DNA of 62,210 bases from Faecalimonas sp. (GCA_020024645.1 JAHHTN010000003.1:1-62210); one strand, 5' to 3'; shown: positions 1-9,436, counted from the first letter of the stretch. Notes: generated by a model from the sequence alone, not told the origin. Translations and numbers: made by a program.

Positions 1-501
1 TGAAATTTCATACCCTTTCTCCATAAGCATTTCTTTCAACACTCTCATAAATACCCCTGGTTTTTGTACTTTTTGCAAAGTATTTAATGTACAAAACAAG
101 TTTTTATTTTCAAGAAATTCACCCCCCCATTCTCCATCGTATGTATACGTTACACCACAACTCGGGCTTCCTTCAACTCCAACGATTCCCAATATTTCAA
201 ACCTGGCTGGGCAAGAACTATATTCTTCTATTTGAAGAATATATGATTCTAACATTTTTTTAGATTCTTTACGAAAAAATACAGTATCAAATTGGGATGC
301 CGCATGTCCCCAACGATTTATTCCATATAAAATCAATTCAGGACAAGGAAGTTGAATGATTTCCACATCAGCATCTAAAAATTTTTTTAAAAACTCTCTC
401 TTCTTTTTTCTCTCTTCTTCCATTTCGAGTAAATTTTGATTTTTTAATTTAGCTGCATCATTAAAAAAACAATGGCTAACAAATAAAATTTTTTGTTTCA
501 T
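1..501 (-). CDS. TudS-related putative desulfidase (CD3072-like), 3' end outside window
   Basis: Read by hand; the frame is open for 167 codons from ATG 501 to the window edge, so the C terminus is missing. Three cysteines sit in the family positions: Cys11 in SHCFFN, Cys53 in PCPE and Cys115 in GSPSCG. In TudS (DUF523) thiouracil desulfurase the equivalent three cysteines hold a [4Fe-4S] cluster whose free iron takes sulfur from the substrate. The spacing and the WGHAASQFD segment resemble the family I recall as CD3072 TudS-related rather than classic DUF523. A GGGAGAG ribosome site precedes the ATG. The divergent neighbour encodes an ECF transporter S component, so the pair may import and desulfurise a thiolated base or vitamin-like compound; that substrate is inference. 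Confidence 0.75.
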   Translation of the reverse strand, partial: MKQKILFVSHCFFNDAAKLKNQNLLEMEEERKKKREFLKKFLDADVEIIQLPCPELILYGINRWGHAASQFDTVFFRKESKKMLESYILQIEEYSSCPARFEILGIVGVEGSPSCGVTYTYDGEWGGEFLENKNLFCTLNTLQKVQKPGVFMRVLKEMLMEKGYEIS

Positions 502-535
502 ATCATTCTCTCCCTAATAAATTTGTCTAGTATGC

Positions 536-544
536 ATTATATCA
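536..544 (-). promoter_or_regulatory. Extended -10 promoter for the TudS-like gene
   Basis: On the minus strand the sequence TGATATAAT gives an extended -10 (TGn-TATAAT) about 35 bases before the start codon. No good -35 hexamer is visible, which fits an extended -10 promoter. The divergent ECF gene must use another promoter in 545-650, which I could not place. Confidence 0.45.
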
Positions 545-662
545 TATTCTTTCTTAATTCTTTTATTGAATATCTCAATAAATATATGCCAAAAATCAAT
601 TATCCTTGTTTTATAGAAACTGTTAAAATTAAATACATATTTAAAGAAAAGAGGAAAAACAA

Positions 663-1226
663 ATGAACAAATCATTTTCAGCAACTACTAGGATGGTATT
701 TTGTGGGCTTGCAATTGCATTAAACATTGCTCTCGGCATTGTAACTACAGCTCTTAAATTCCCATTTTATCTTGATGTTATGGGAACTATATTTATCGCT
801 ATACTCTTCGGACCATGGTATGGAGCCACTGTCGGGGGGATAACCAATCTTTTAACAAGTATTTTTAGCGGTTCTCTTTCTGGTATTCCATTCATGCTTG
901 TAAGCATCGCAATCGGACTAATTGTAGGTTTTGCTTTTCGTAAAATAAATTTTACCTTTTTGAATGCTATTTTTATAGGTATTATAATCAGTATAGTCGC
1001 CCCCCTTATTGGAACCCCAATAGGTATTGCTGTATACGGCGGACTTACCGGAACAGTTTCTGATATTGCTGTTATGTTTTTGAAACAAAGTGGAACAAGT
1101 ATTTTTACAGCTTCTTTCATCCCCAAACTCTTCAACAACTTATTAGATAAAATTGGTTCTATGATTTTAGTATACCTACTTATTACCGCATTACCCCCAA
1201 ATTTAAAAACAAAAAAAAATATGTAA
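663..1226 (+). CDS. ECF transporter S component (CD3073-like)
   Basis: A 187-residue, very hydrophobic protein with about five to six membrane segments, beginning at ATG 663 after an AGAGGA ribosome site. The N-terminal SFSATTRMVFCGLAIALNIALG and the early YLDVMGTIFIAILFGPWYGA pattern are typical of ECF S components, the substrate-binding membrane subunits of energy-coupling-factor importers. S components work with shared EcfA/EcfA'/EcfT modules, and none is encoded here. It is divergent from a TudS-like desulfidase, a pairing I recall from Clostridioides difficile CD3072/CD3073. The substrate is unknown; a thiolated compound would fit the neighbour. The gene is followed by a bidirectional terminator shared with aspS. 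Confidence 0.75.
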   Translation: MNKSFSATTRMVFCGLAIALNIALGIVTTALKFPFYLDVMGTIFIAILFGPWYGATVGGITNLLTSIFSGSLSGIPFMLVSIAIGLIVGFAFRKINFTFLNAIFIGIIISIVAPLIGTPIGIAVYGGLTGTVSDIAVMFLKQSGTSIFTASFIPKLFNNLLDKIGSMILVYLLITALPPNLKTKKNM

Positions 1227-1231
1227 ATATT

Positions 1232-1276
1232 AAAAAATCGGGATACAAATCATTTCATATGATATCCCGATTTTTT
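1232..1276. terminator. Bidirectional intrinsic terminator
   Basis: AAAAAATCGGGATA at 1232-1245 pairs with TATCCCGATTTTTT at 1263-1276. The stem is flanked by A and T runs on both sides, so it ends both the plus-strand ECF transcript and the minus-strand aspS transcript. Confidence 0.85.
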
Positions 1277-1289
1277 GTATAATCAACTT

Positions 1290-3092
1290 CTATTCTTGTA
1301 CTTTTTCTTCTTTTTTAACAATAGTTAATCCTAATTCATCCAACTGTTTTTTATCTACTCCCGCTGGTGCCTCTGTCATCAAATCCGAAGCATCTTTAAC
1401 TTTTGGAAAAGCGATTACATCACGAATACTGTCTTGTTTTGCCATAAGCATAATCAAACGATCTAATCCATACGCTAAACCTGCATGAGGTGGCACTCCA
1501 TACTTGAAAGCATTTAATAGGAAACCAAATTGTTCCTCTGCCTGCTCTTTTGTAAATCCTAATACTTCAAACATTTTGTTCTGAATTTCTTGATTAAAGA
1601 TTCTGACACTTCCTCCTCCAAGTTCTGTTCCATTTAAAACAATGTCATATGCTTTCGCACGAACTTTTCCCGGTTCTGTATCAATCAAATGTAAGTCTTC
1701 TTCCATAGGCATTGTAAACGGATGATGCATCGCTGTATATCTTCCAGCATCTTCATTCCACTCTAATAATGGAAATTCTGTTACCCATAAAAATTTATAT
1801 TCATTTTTATCTAATAATTCTAACTGACGTGCAATTTCCAAACGAAGATTTCCAAGAACATCCCAAACTACTTTATTGCAGTCTGCCGCAAATAATAATA
1901 AGTCACCATTTTCTCCATCCATCGCATTTACAAGTGCTGTCATTTCTTCTTCACCCATAAATTTGGCAAATGAAGATTTGATTGTTCCATCTTCCTGTAT
2001 TGCAACATATGCTAATCCTTTTGCCCCATATCCTTTTGCAAAATCAACTAATTTATCAATTTTTTTACGTGGCATTGCCCCCTGTCCTTTTGCATTAATC
2101 CCTCGAACACTTCCACCTTGTTCAAGAGCATTTTTAAACACAACAAATTGACAATCTTTTATCACTTCAGAAACATCTGTCAACTCCATACCAAAACGAA
2201 CATCTGGCTTGTCTGAACCAAATCTATCCATTGCTTCTTGCCATGTCATTCTCTGAATTGGAAGGGAAACTTCTACATCTAGAATCTCTTTAAATACTTT
2301 TGCAAGCAATCGTTCATTTACATCAATTACATCATCTACATCTACAAATGACAGTTCCATATCAATCTGTGTGAATTCTGGCTGTCTATCCGCACGCAAA
2401 TCTTCATCACGGAAACATTTTACAATCTGAAAATATCTATCATATCCAGCACACATTAATAACTGTTTGAAAATCTGTGGTGACTGTGGAAGCGCATAGA
2501 AATTTCCTAGGTGTACACGGCTTGGTACAAGATAATCTCTCGCTCCTTCTGGTGTACTTTTAATTAACATTGGTGTTTCAATTTCCAAGAAACCTTCTCC
2601 TGCAAGAAACTGACGTGTTAATGTAGCGACCTGACTTCTCATAATAAGATTTCTCTGTAAATCCGGTCTTCTTAAATCTAATACACGATTTTTCAATCTA
2701 ACTTCTTCTTTTGTTTTACTATTTTCTTCTATCGGAAATGGAGGTGTTTCTGATTCCGATAAAATCCGAAGTTCTGTTGGAAGAATTTCGATATCACCTG
2801 TAGCAATATTCTCATTCACTGCTCCTGTACGTTTAGCAACTTTTCCCACAACTGCTACTACATATTCAGAACGAAGACTTCCCGCTTTTTCGATTAATTC
2901 TGCTGAAACACTTCCTTCTTCAAAAACAACCTGTATAATTCCTGAACGGTCTCTTACATCAACAAAAACTAGTCCTCCTTTATTTCTGTTTTTTTGTACC
3001 CATCCCATAACAATGACTGTTTCTCCAATATTACTACTACTAAGTTCTGCACATCTATGACTTCTTTTTAATCCTTGCATCGATTCTGCCAT
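1290..3092 (-). CDS. aspS: Aspartate--tRNA ligase
   Basis: Class II aminoacyl-tRNA synthetase of 600 residues that charges tRNA-Asp. Order of domains: an N-terminal OB-fold anticodon-binding domain (about 1-110), a catalytic core with QSPQIFKQ (203-210) and the motif 2 loop FRDEDLRADRQPEF (about 227-240), a bacterial-type GAD insertion (about 290-420), and motif 3 with GLAYGLDRLIML near 550-565. Full length for bacterial AspRS. The start at 3092 has an AGGGG ribosome site five bases upstream. It is the last gene of the apt-rel-hemZ-hisS series, 17 bases after hisS, and ends at a shared terminator. Whether it is the discriminating or non-discriminating type cannot be settled by eye. Confidence 0.97.
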   Translation of the reverse strand: MAESMQGLKRSHRCAELSSSNIGETVIVMGWVQKNRNKGGLVFVDVRDRSGIIQVVFEEGSVSAELIEKAGSLRSEYVVAVVGKVAKRTGAVNENIATGDIEILPTELRILSESETPPFPIEENSKTKEEVRLKNRVLDLRRPDLQRNLIMRSQVATLTRQFLAGEGFLEIETPMLIKSTPEGARDYLVPSRVHLGNFYALPQSPQIFKQLLMCAGYDRYFQIVKCFRDEDLRADRQPEFTQIDMELSFVDVDDVIDVNERLLAKVFKEILDVEVSLPIQRMTWQEAMDRFGSDKPDVRFGMELTDVSEVIKDCQFVVFKNALEQGGSVRGINAKGQGAMPRKKIDKLVDFAKGYGAKGLAYVAIQEDGTIKSSFAKFMGEEEMTALVNAMDGENGDLLLFAADCNKVVWDVLGNLRLEIARQLELLDKNEYKFLWVTEFPLLEWNEDAGRYTAMHHPFTMPMEEDLHLIDTEPGKVRAKAYDIVLNGTELGGGSVRIFNQEIQNKMFEVLGFTKEQAEEQFGFLLNAFKYGVPPHAGLAYGLDRLIMLMAKQDSIRDVIAFPKVKDASDLMTEAPAGVDKKQLDELGLTIVKKEEKVQE

Positions 3093-3109
3093 TTTTTCCC
3101 CTGCTTTCT

Positions 3110-4366
3110 TTATAATTTATCTTTAAAAAATTCCTGCATATCATTATACCCTTCTAAAGAAAGTTGTTCCTTTTGGAATTTTTTATTTTTCTTCATAATG
3201 CTAATCTGTACTTGATTACCTGCCAAACGCTCTTCTTTCGCAAGCGAAAGTACTTTCAATAATGCTTCTTGATTCATTCCCTTTTCAATTAAAAATGCCT
3301 TTTTATTTTTGGCTGTTGGCACTTTATAACCTCTTTCTAACAACAACATGACAATACGCTCAAATCCAATCGAGAATCCACAAGCCGCTGTTTGCTGTCC
3401 TGTAAATTTCCCAATCATTTCATCATATCGTCCACCTCCACCTACTGAACCACCAAATTCATCCATAGCAATCTCAAAAATAGTTCCCGTATAATAAGAC
3501 ATTCCACGAACTAAAGTCGGGTCAAAACTAATTTTAAAGTCTGCTTCTTTTACACTATCTACACTTGTGATAATCATTTCCAAACCATCCGCAGTTTCCT
3601 GATCCAAAAATCCAGCTAACCTCTCTTTGCAATAGCGAACACCTTCTACATCATTTGTTATTTCTTTAAACAATGCCAAATATTTATCTATAGACTCCTT
3701 TGCATATCCATTTGCCTCTAATTCTTTTGCAACACCGTCCAAACCAATTTTATCCATTTTATCTAAAATAATAAAAATATTGTCATAATCTTTTTCTACA
3801 AATCCACTATAAGATGCCATTGCTTTTAAAATTTTTCTATCATTGATACGGATTGTAAAATTCTTGAAATCTAATTTACCAAGTAAAGTTGTTGTAGCTA
3901 ATATCAATTCAATTTCTGCCAAATTAGTTGGTTCACCTAAAATATCAATATCACACTGCATAAACTGACGAAAACGTCCACGTTGTGGATTGTCTGCACG
4001 CCACACATTCCCCATTTGCAACGCTTTAAATGGAGACGGGAGTTCATTTGCCGCATTTGCATAATATCGACATAGTGGTACAGTAAGATCGTAACGAAGT
4101 CCTCCATCAACCACATCATTTTCTGTTTGAGCTGTATCTAACTTTAATTTTTCTCCACGTTTTAAAATTTTAAAAATTAATTTTTCATTTTCCCCGCCTT
4201 GTTTGCTACATAAATTTTCTATATGTTCTACACATGGTGTTTCAATGGAAGAAAATCCAAATGTACTGTATGTTTCCTTAATTAAATGAATGACATAATC
4301 TCTAATCTCCATTTCTCTTGGCAACATATCTTTCATGCCCTTCATCGCTTTCTTCTTTAACGCCAT
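3110..4366 (-). CDS. hisS: Histidine--tRNA ligase
   Basis: Class II synthetase for tRNA-His, 418 residues. KGMKDMLPREMEIRDYV opens the catalytic domain; the motif 2 loop reads NPQRGRFRQFMQCDID and the histidine-A region includes GGGRYDEMIGKF. Two ATGs are possible; AAGGAG lies only two bases before the one at 4372 but seven bases before 4366, so 4366 is chosen. The start overlaps the end of hemZ by ten bases, implying translational coupling. The C-terminal anticodon-binding domain looks short and diverged, ending NDMQEFFKDKL, which I regard as a lineage feature rather than damage. Confidence 0.95.
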   Translation of the reverse strand: MALKKKAMKGMKDMLPREMEIRDYVIHLIKETYSTFGFSSIETPCVEHIENLCSKQGGENEKLIFKILKRGEKLKLDTAQTENDVVDGGLRYDLTVPLCRYYANAANELPSPFKALQMGNVWRADNPQRGRFRQFMQCDIDILGEPTNLAEIELILATTTLLGKLDFKNFTIRINDRKILKAMASYSGFVEKDYDNIFIILDKMDKIGLDGVAKELEANGYAKESIDKYLALFKEITNDVEGVRYCKERLAGFLDQETADGLEMIITSVDSVKEADFKISFDPTLVRGMSYYTGTIFEIAMDEFGGSVGGGGRYDEMIGKFTGQQTAACGFSIGFERIVMLLLERGYKVPTAKNKKAFLIEKGMNQEALLKVLSLAKEERLAGNQVQISIMKKNKKFQKEQLSLEGYNDMQEFFKDKL

Positions 4367-5799
4367 AGCCATTCTCCTTTTCTCTCTATCATTTCATCAA
4401 TGCGAGTAATATACGCATCTACATCTTTTACGTTTTCTATACGCACAATGTTTTTCAATTGTCCAGATTTTTTATCCTGTATTTCTTTTCCTTTCGGAAG
4501 AACAATTTTCGTTGAAGAACCTGCTCCAACAGCAATAATAGATTGTTTTTCCTCCATAATAAGTATATTGTATATTCCTGCTTTGTCAACCTTTGCATAA
4601 CCAACATTTTCAAAATTTCCCGCAATATTTTTTTGACGGTATAAGTAATATGGAATTAATTCCATCTCCTTTGCATACTGGCCAGCAAGTTCAATCATCT
4701 CTGATAATGTTTCCGATTGATTAACTAATTCTTTTTTCAACTCACTCTGATTTAATCTAGAGGCTCGCTTAATTGCTAATGAATGTACAGTAAGATTATC
4801 CGGTTTCAATTTTTTTATTTTTTCAAGGGTATCCTGCATATCCACGACTGTTTCTCCTGATAACCCTGCAATTAAATCCATATTAATATTATTAAATCCT
4901 AATTCTCGTGCCATATGATATACGCTTATAACATCCTCTATTGTATGCTTTCTTCCTATAGCATCCAATGTTTTTTGCTGCATTGTCTGTGGATTAATGG
5001 AAATGCGAGTAATCTGATGTTGTCTAAGCACTTCTAATTTTTCTTTCGTAATACTATCTGGACGTCCAGCCTCTACAGTAAATTCTTTCAAATCTTTTAA
5101 AGGAAATGTTTTTTCTACATGGGTCAATAATTTATCCAATTGCCTTGCTTCTAAAGTAGTTGGAGTTCCACCTCCTATGTAAATCGTATTCAACTTTTTC
5201 TCTTTTGAAACTTCTCCTACAAAAGAAATTTCTTTGCAGAGCGCCTCTAAATATTCCTCCGTTCTATTTTTCCACGCTTTAATCGGATAAGAAGTAAATG
5301 AACAATACGCACATGTTGTCGGACAAAAAGGAATTCCTATATAAAGACTATATCCATTCTGGTAATCCAATTTTTCCAAAAGGCTTTTTTCTCTTTTTGC
5401 TATTTTCATTCCTAATTCCGTTTTTTTTTCAGACACAAGATATCGTTGTTGAAACCATTGTTTAATTTCTTCTTCCGGTATTCCTTTTTCTAACTCTTTC
5501 ATTAATATTTTCGTTGGTCTTATCCCGGTAAGAATTCCCCATGCCATACTTTTTCTTGTATACTTTTCCATAGCTAAATAAATTTTTTTGTTTACTTCAT
5601 TTTTGTTTTCTTTCTTTTCAACATTATATTCACTAATTTCTTGAATTTTTAATACTTTTTCACCATTTATTTCTATAGAAATTATTTCATTTCTTTTTGC
5701 ATCTATATACTGCTTAATCTGTTCATTTGGCAAGAAACCTTTTATAATGTGAAAAGCATCATATGCATAAAAATCTTCTCTTAAATAAATATTAACCAT
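4357..5799 (-). CDS. hemZ: Coproporphyrinogen dehydrogenase HemZ (radical SAM)
   Basis: Radical SAM protein of 480 residues. The cluster motif is CPTTCAYCSF near residue 160, followed by the glycine-rich TIYIGGGTPT segment typical of the oxygen-independent coproporphyrinogen oxidase (HemN/HemZ) family. The extra N-terminal region of about 150 residues, with MAWGILTGIRPTKI, is the hallmark of HemZ against HemN or HemW. The family oxidatively decarboxylates coproporphyrinogen III in heme synthesis, but in anaerobic Clostridia without a full heme pathway the true substrate is uncertain. It sits between the MBL hydrolase and hisS, an arrangement common in this group. Confidence 0.9.
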   Translation of the reverse strand: MVNIYLREDFYAYDAFHIIKGFLPNEQIKQYIDAKRNEIISIEINGEKVLKIQEISEYNVEKKENKNEVNKKIYLAMEKYTRKSMAWGILTGIRPTKILMKELEKGIPEEEIKQWFQQRYLVSEKKTELGMKIAKREKSLLEKLDYQNGYSLYIGIPFCPTTCAYCSFTSYPIKAWKNRTEEYLEALCKEISFVGEVSKEKKLNTIYIGGGTPTTLEARQLDKLLTHVEKTFPLKDLKEFTVEAGRPDSITKEKLEVLRQHQITRISINPQTMQQKTLDAIGRKHTIEDVISVYHMARELGFNNINMDLIAGLSGETVVDMQDTLEKIKKLKPDNLTVHSLAIKRASRLNQSELKKELVNQSETLSEMIELAGQYAKEMELIPYYLYRQKNIAGNFENVGYAKVDKAGIYNILIMEEKQSIIAVGAGSSTKIVLPKGKEIQDKKSGQLKNIVRIENVKDVDAYITRIDEMIERKGEWLWR

Positions 5800-5825
5800 T
5801 TTTATCTCTCTCTTTTATAAAATAA

Positions 5826-5858
5826 GGGACGTAATTTTTTCTTCCAAAAATACGTCCC
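5826..5858 (-). terminator. Hairpin after the MBL hydrolase, weak terminator or processing site
   Basis: GGGACGTA (5826-5833) pairs perfectly with TACGTCCC (5851-5858) around a 17-base loop. In the minus-strand transcript the hairpin is followed by TTATTTTATA, a poor U tract, so it may only partly terminate between the MBL gene and hemZ. Confidence 0.4.
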
Positions 5859-5884
5859 GTCCCACAATCTTTTGGCTTTTTTTT

Positions 5885-6508
5885 CTAGCGAACGAAAGGG
5901 TTTTGCTGTCTTTCATAACCTATCGAGGTTGCTCCCATATGCCCTGGATAAACAATCGTATCATCTGGTAAGCACATTAACTTTTGCCGAATCGAACAAA
6001 GCAATTCAGAAGTATTTCCTGTTGGAAAATCCGTCCTTCCAACTGATGCATAAAAAAGTGTATCACCACTAAACAGGACATCTTCATTTTTCACATAATA
6101 GCACACACTTCCTTTAGTATGTCCAGGGGTATAAATCACCCGAAAAGAATATCCAATTAAATCTAGCACTTCTTCGTCTTTTACATATGTTGCTCTTGTA
6201 AAAGTATATCCATCTGTATATGTTTTAGATTGATTTAAAACCGCATCTTCAATTAATCGCTCTTCTTCTTCATGAAGATATACTGGAATATTATACATTT
6301 CCAACAATTCATCTAACCCCAAAATGTGATCAAAATGCCCGTGTGTAAGAAGTACCGCTTTCACTAATAATTTTTCGTCTAAAAGATATTCTTTTAAACT
6401 TTTAGAACAATACCCTGGATCAATAATGATTGCTTCTCCTGTTTTTTCATTGCTTACTATATAGCAATTTGTACTGATTATTCCTGTTACTATAGTTTTA
6501 ATTCTCAT
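5885..6508 (-). CDS. MBL-fold metallohydrolase, glyoxalase II-like
   Basis: A 207-residue metallo-beta-lactamase-fold hydrolase. THGHFDHI (near 55-62) is the HxHxDH zinc motif; later ligands lie in YTPGHTKGSVCYY, FSGDTLF and YPGHMGAT. The size and the N-terminal IISTNCYIV match the small YqgX/GloB-like group that hydrolyses thioesters such as S-lactoylglutathione or bacillithiol equivalents, but the substrate here is unknown. It follows rel by nine bases and precedes hemZ, so all three are likely co-transcribed. Start at 6508 is supported by a TAGGAA ribosome site. Confidence 0.88.
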   Translation of the reverse strand: MRIKTIVTGIISTNCYIVSNEKTGEAIIIDPGYCSKSLKEYLLDEKLLVKAVLLTHGHFDHILGLDELLEMYNIPVYLHEEEERLIEDAVLNQSKTYTDGYTFTRATYVKDEEVLDLIGYSFRVIYTPGHTKGSVCYYVKNEDVLFSGDTLFYASVGRTDFPTGNTSELLCSIRQKLMCLPDDTIVYPGHMGATSIGYERQQNPFVR

Positions 6509-6517
6509 GTCTATTTC

Positions 6518-8818
6518 CTAACTTATCGCACGTTCTATATCTATAACTCCATCTATCTGACGAAGTTTCTCTATCACTTTCGAAAGTTCTTCTCTTCCAT
6601 GTACAATAAATCCAATTTCCAATGTAACCTTTCCTTGCTTACTTGTTCGAGCATTCATTGATTTTACATCAATCTTATTTTCCGTAAAAACTTTAGAAAT
6701 TTCCATAAGTAATCCTGTTCTATCCACACCATACATGCGAATTTCAGTTACATATTGGCCAACTCCTTTTTCTTCTTCCTGTTCCCATTCTGCATCAATT
6801 AATCTTGCTCGTTCACTTTCAGATAAATGAATAATATTTACACAGTCTGTTCTATGAATAGACATTCCTCTTCCTCGTGTAACAAATCCAACAATTTCAT
6901 CTCCCGGAACAGGATTGCAACATCTCGAAAAACGAACTGCTATATCATCAATTCCCTTAACAATAATACCACTTTTTGATTTTGTAACATGTACCTTGTT
7001 TTTTGCAGCCTCAGATACTTTTTCCAAAATGGTTTCATCTGTAATGGCTTCTTTATGCTCTTTGTTATACTCTTCTAGTAATCGATTGACAATTTGTCCC
7101 TCTTTCAGGCCTCCATGCCCAAGTGCTGCTAGAACCGCTTCCCAATCTTTAAATCCATATTTTTGCTGTACAACTTGCATATATTTTGGCTTTGTTAAAT
7201 CACTAAGCACTAACGCCTTCGCTCTACAATAAGCTGCCAGCATCTCTTTTCCGCGAATAATATTTTCTTCTTTATATTCCTTTTTGAACCATTGATTAAT
7301 TTTATTTCTTGCCTGTGTACTCTTTACAATATTTAACCAATCACGACTAGGTCCCTTTGAATTTTGTGACGTAAGTACTTCTATTCTATCACCATTTTGA
7401 ATTTTATAATCAATCGGTACTAATTTGCCATTCACTCTTGCTCCTACCATTTTATTTCCTACTGCACTGTGAATTGCATAAGCAAAATCCACAGGAGTAG
7501 AACCATTTGGAAGATTTTTAACGTCTCCATTTGGCGTAAAGCAATATACATCTTCCGCAAATAAATCCAAATCTCCTTTTAACAAAGATAAAAATTCCCG
7601 ATTATCTGTATCTTGCTGCCACTCTAAAATCTGTCTAAGCCAACTTAATTTTTCTTCTGCACGAGTCGCAACATTTTTTTCACTTCCACCAGATTCTTTA
7701 TATTTCCAATGAGCAGCTATACCATATTCCGCTGTCTTGTGCATTTCTACTGTACGAATTTGAATTTCAAAAGGTTGTCCTGATGGTCCCATAAGAGTTG
7801 TATGCAAGGACTGATACATATTGGGCTTTGGCATTGCAATATAGTCTTTAAATCTACCTGGTATAGGCGTATACATCTCATGAATAGCTCCAAGTGCAGC
7901 ATAACAATCTTTCATCGAATCAACAATAATTCGGATAGCAAACAAATCATAGATTTGATCTACTGTTTTATCTTGGTTTACCATTTTCTTATAAATACTA
8001 AAAAAATGTTTTACTCTTCCATATACTTCTGCCTTAATATTGGCATTCTTCATATGACGAGAAACTTCTTCTACAATTTGTTGTACAAATTCCTCTCTCT
8101 CCGTTTTTCTCGCATTAATCTGGTCCACCAAATCATAAAATACTTCCGGTTTAGAATATTTTAACGCCAAATCATCTAACTCTGTCTTAATCTTTGAAAT
8201 ACCAAGGCGCTGTGCAATTGGCGCATAAATATCCATCGTTTCTCTTGCTTTTTCTTTTTGCTTTTCAGGTCTCATAAATTGCAATGTACGCATATTATGT
8301 AACCTGTCTGCAAGTTTAATTAAGATAACACGAATATCCTTTGCCATTGCGAGAAACATTTTCCTCAAATTTTCTGCTTGCACTTCCAACTTGTCTGCGG
8401 AATAAGATAACTGTCCTAATTTTGTCACCCCATCTACGAGTAACGCAACTTCACTTCCAAATTCTTCTGCAATTTCTTCTTCAGACATAATTGTATCTTC
8501 TACTACGTCATGTAAAATTCCCGCTGCTATTGTTTCTTTATCTAACTCCAAATCAGCAAGAATTAATCCCACCCATGTCGGATGAATAATATATGCTTCT
8601 CCAGATTTTCTTTTCTGTCCCTCATGTGCTTCTTTTGCAATTTTATATGCTTTTTCAATTAGGGAAATGTCTGTAGATGGGTGGTATTTCCTAATTCTTG
8701 CAATCAAGGCATGATACAGTTTATCTGAATCCTGATAATCTTCTGGTGCTTTCACTGCATGACCATCAATAATGTCTAAATTTTCATAGGGATTCTCCAT
8801 GATATTGTCCTGTCCCAT
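6518..8818 (-). CDS. rel: Bifunctional (p)ppGpp synthetase/hydrolase (RSH)
   Basis: Long RelA/SpoT homologue, 766 residues. The N-terminal HD hydrolase domain carries HDVVEDT near residue 100; the synthetase domain carries RVKHFFSIYKKM and GRFKDYIAMPKPNMYQS. The RFKD sequence is the RxKD signature of manganese-dependent bifunctional enzymes, as opposed to ExDD in RelA-only enzymes. TGS (about 400-460) and a C-terminal ACT domain (about 690-766) follow. Makes and degrades the stringent alarmone from ATP and GDP or GTP. GGGAGG lies seven bases before the ATG. It is 23 bases downstream of apt, the usual Firmicutes order recJ-apt-rel. Confidence 0.96.
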   Translation of the reverse strand: MGQDNIMENPYENLDIIDGHAVKAPEDYQDSDKLYHALIARIRKYHPSTDISLIEKAYKIAKEAHEGQKRKSGEAYIIHPTWVGLILADLELDKETIAAGILHDVVEDTIMSEEEIAEEFGSEVALLVDGVTKLGQLSYSADKLEVQAENLRKMFLAMAKDIRVILIKLADRLHNMRTLQFMRPEKQKEKARETMDIYAPIAQRLGISKIKTELDDLALKYSKPEVFYDLVDQINARKTEREEFVQQIVEEVSRHMKNANIKAEVYGRVKHFFSIYKKMVNQDKTVDQIYDLFAIRIIVDSMKDCYAALGAIHEMYTPIPGRFKDYIAMPKPNMYQSLHTTLMGPSGQPFEIQIRTVEMHKTAEYGIAAHWKYKESGGSEKNVATRAEEKLSWLRQILEWQQDTDNREFLSLLKGDLDLFAEDVYCFTPNGDVKNLPNGSTPVDFAYAIHSAVGNKMVGARVNGKLVPIDYKIQNGDRIEVLTSQNSKGPSRDWLNIVKSTQARNKINQWFKKEYKEENIIRGKEMLAAYCRAKALVLSDLTKPKYMQVVQQKYGFKDWEAVLAALGHGGLKEGQIVNRLLEEYNKEHKEAITDETILEKVSEAAKNKVHVTKSKSGIIVKGIDDIAVRFSRCCNPVPGDEIVGFVTRGRGMSIHRTDCVNIIHLSESERARLIDAEWEQEEEKGVGQYVTEIRMYGVDRTGLLMEISKVFTENKIDVKSMNARTSKQGKVTLEIGFIVHGREELSKVIEKLRQIDGVIDIERAIS

Positions 8819-8841
8819 AATAATACCTCCCTTCTTTCACT

Positions 8842-9366
8842 CTAATTACCTGGATATGTAATTATTGCTTCCATTGTATAATCTTTTAATCTTTTACGTC
8901 CTTCTAATCCTGCTAATTCAATCAAGCATACAATTTTAACTACTTCTCCGCCCATTCCTTCTATTAATTTAATAATAGCTTCCATTGTTCCACCTGTAGC
9001 CATTAAGTCATCTACAATAACAACCTTCTCTCCCGGTTTGATCGAGTTCTTGTGCATCTCAATCTCAGCACTTCCATACTCTAAATCATATTGGATAGAA
9101 ACTGTTTCACATGGTAATTTTCCCCTTTTACGAACAGGAACAAAAGGTTTACTCATATTATATGCAATTGGAACTCCAAAAATAAATCCTCTTGATTCAG
9201 GTCCCACAACAACATCAAAGTCATCTTTACCTATCTTTTCCTGCATCAGATCAATTGCTAAATGTAACCCATCAGGGTCTTCCAAAACACTCGTTATATC
9301 TCTAAAAATAATTCCTTTTTCCGGGAAATCCGGAATACTTCTTATATAATCCTCTATCGGCTTCAT
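8842..9366 (-). CDS. apt: Adenine phosphoribosyltransferase
   Basis: Purine salvage enzyme that makes AMP from adenine and PRPP. The PRPP-binding loop is VVIVDDLMATGGTMEA near residues 115-130, and the family N terminus IEDYIRSIPDFPEKGIIFRDIT is present. A longer frame can start with TTG at 9381, but the GGAGG that would precede the ATG at 9366 lies inside that extension with an eight-base spacing, so 9366 is chosen, giving 174 residues, the normal size. First gene of the apt-rel transcript, with its own promoter at 9404-9432. Confidence 0.95.
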   Translation of the reverse strand: MKPIEDYIRSIPDFPEKGIIFRDITSVLEDPDGLHLAIDLMQEKIGKDDFDVVVGPESRGFIFGVPIAYNMSKPFVPVRKRGKLPCETVSIQYDLEYGSAEIEMHKNSIKPGEKVVIVDDLMATGGTMEAIIKLIEGMGGEVVKIVCLIELAGLEGRKRLKDYTMEAIITYPGN

Positions 9367-9403
9367 CTTTACCGCCTCCAATTTTCTACAAAATATCTAT
9401 ATT

Positions 9404-9432
9404 ATTATAACACTTTTCTCATATAAATCCAA
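9404..9432 (-). promoter_or_regulatory. Sigma-A promoter of apt-rel operon
   Basis: On the minus strand TTGGAT (9427-9432), a 17-base spacer and TATAAT (9404-9409), about 38 bases before the apt start codon. It lies just after the recJ stop codon at 9437. Confidence 0.7.
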
Positions 9433-9436
9433 TATA

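Noticed and set aside
3110..4366. HisS as an ATP-phosphoribosyltransferase regulator HisZ because of its diverged C terminus
   Set aside because: The catalytic HisRS motifs (GRFRQFMQCDID and GGGRYDEM) are complete and no his operon is near; a true synthetase beside aspS fits better.
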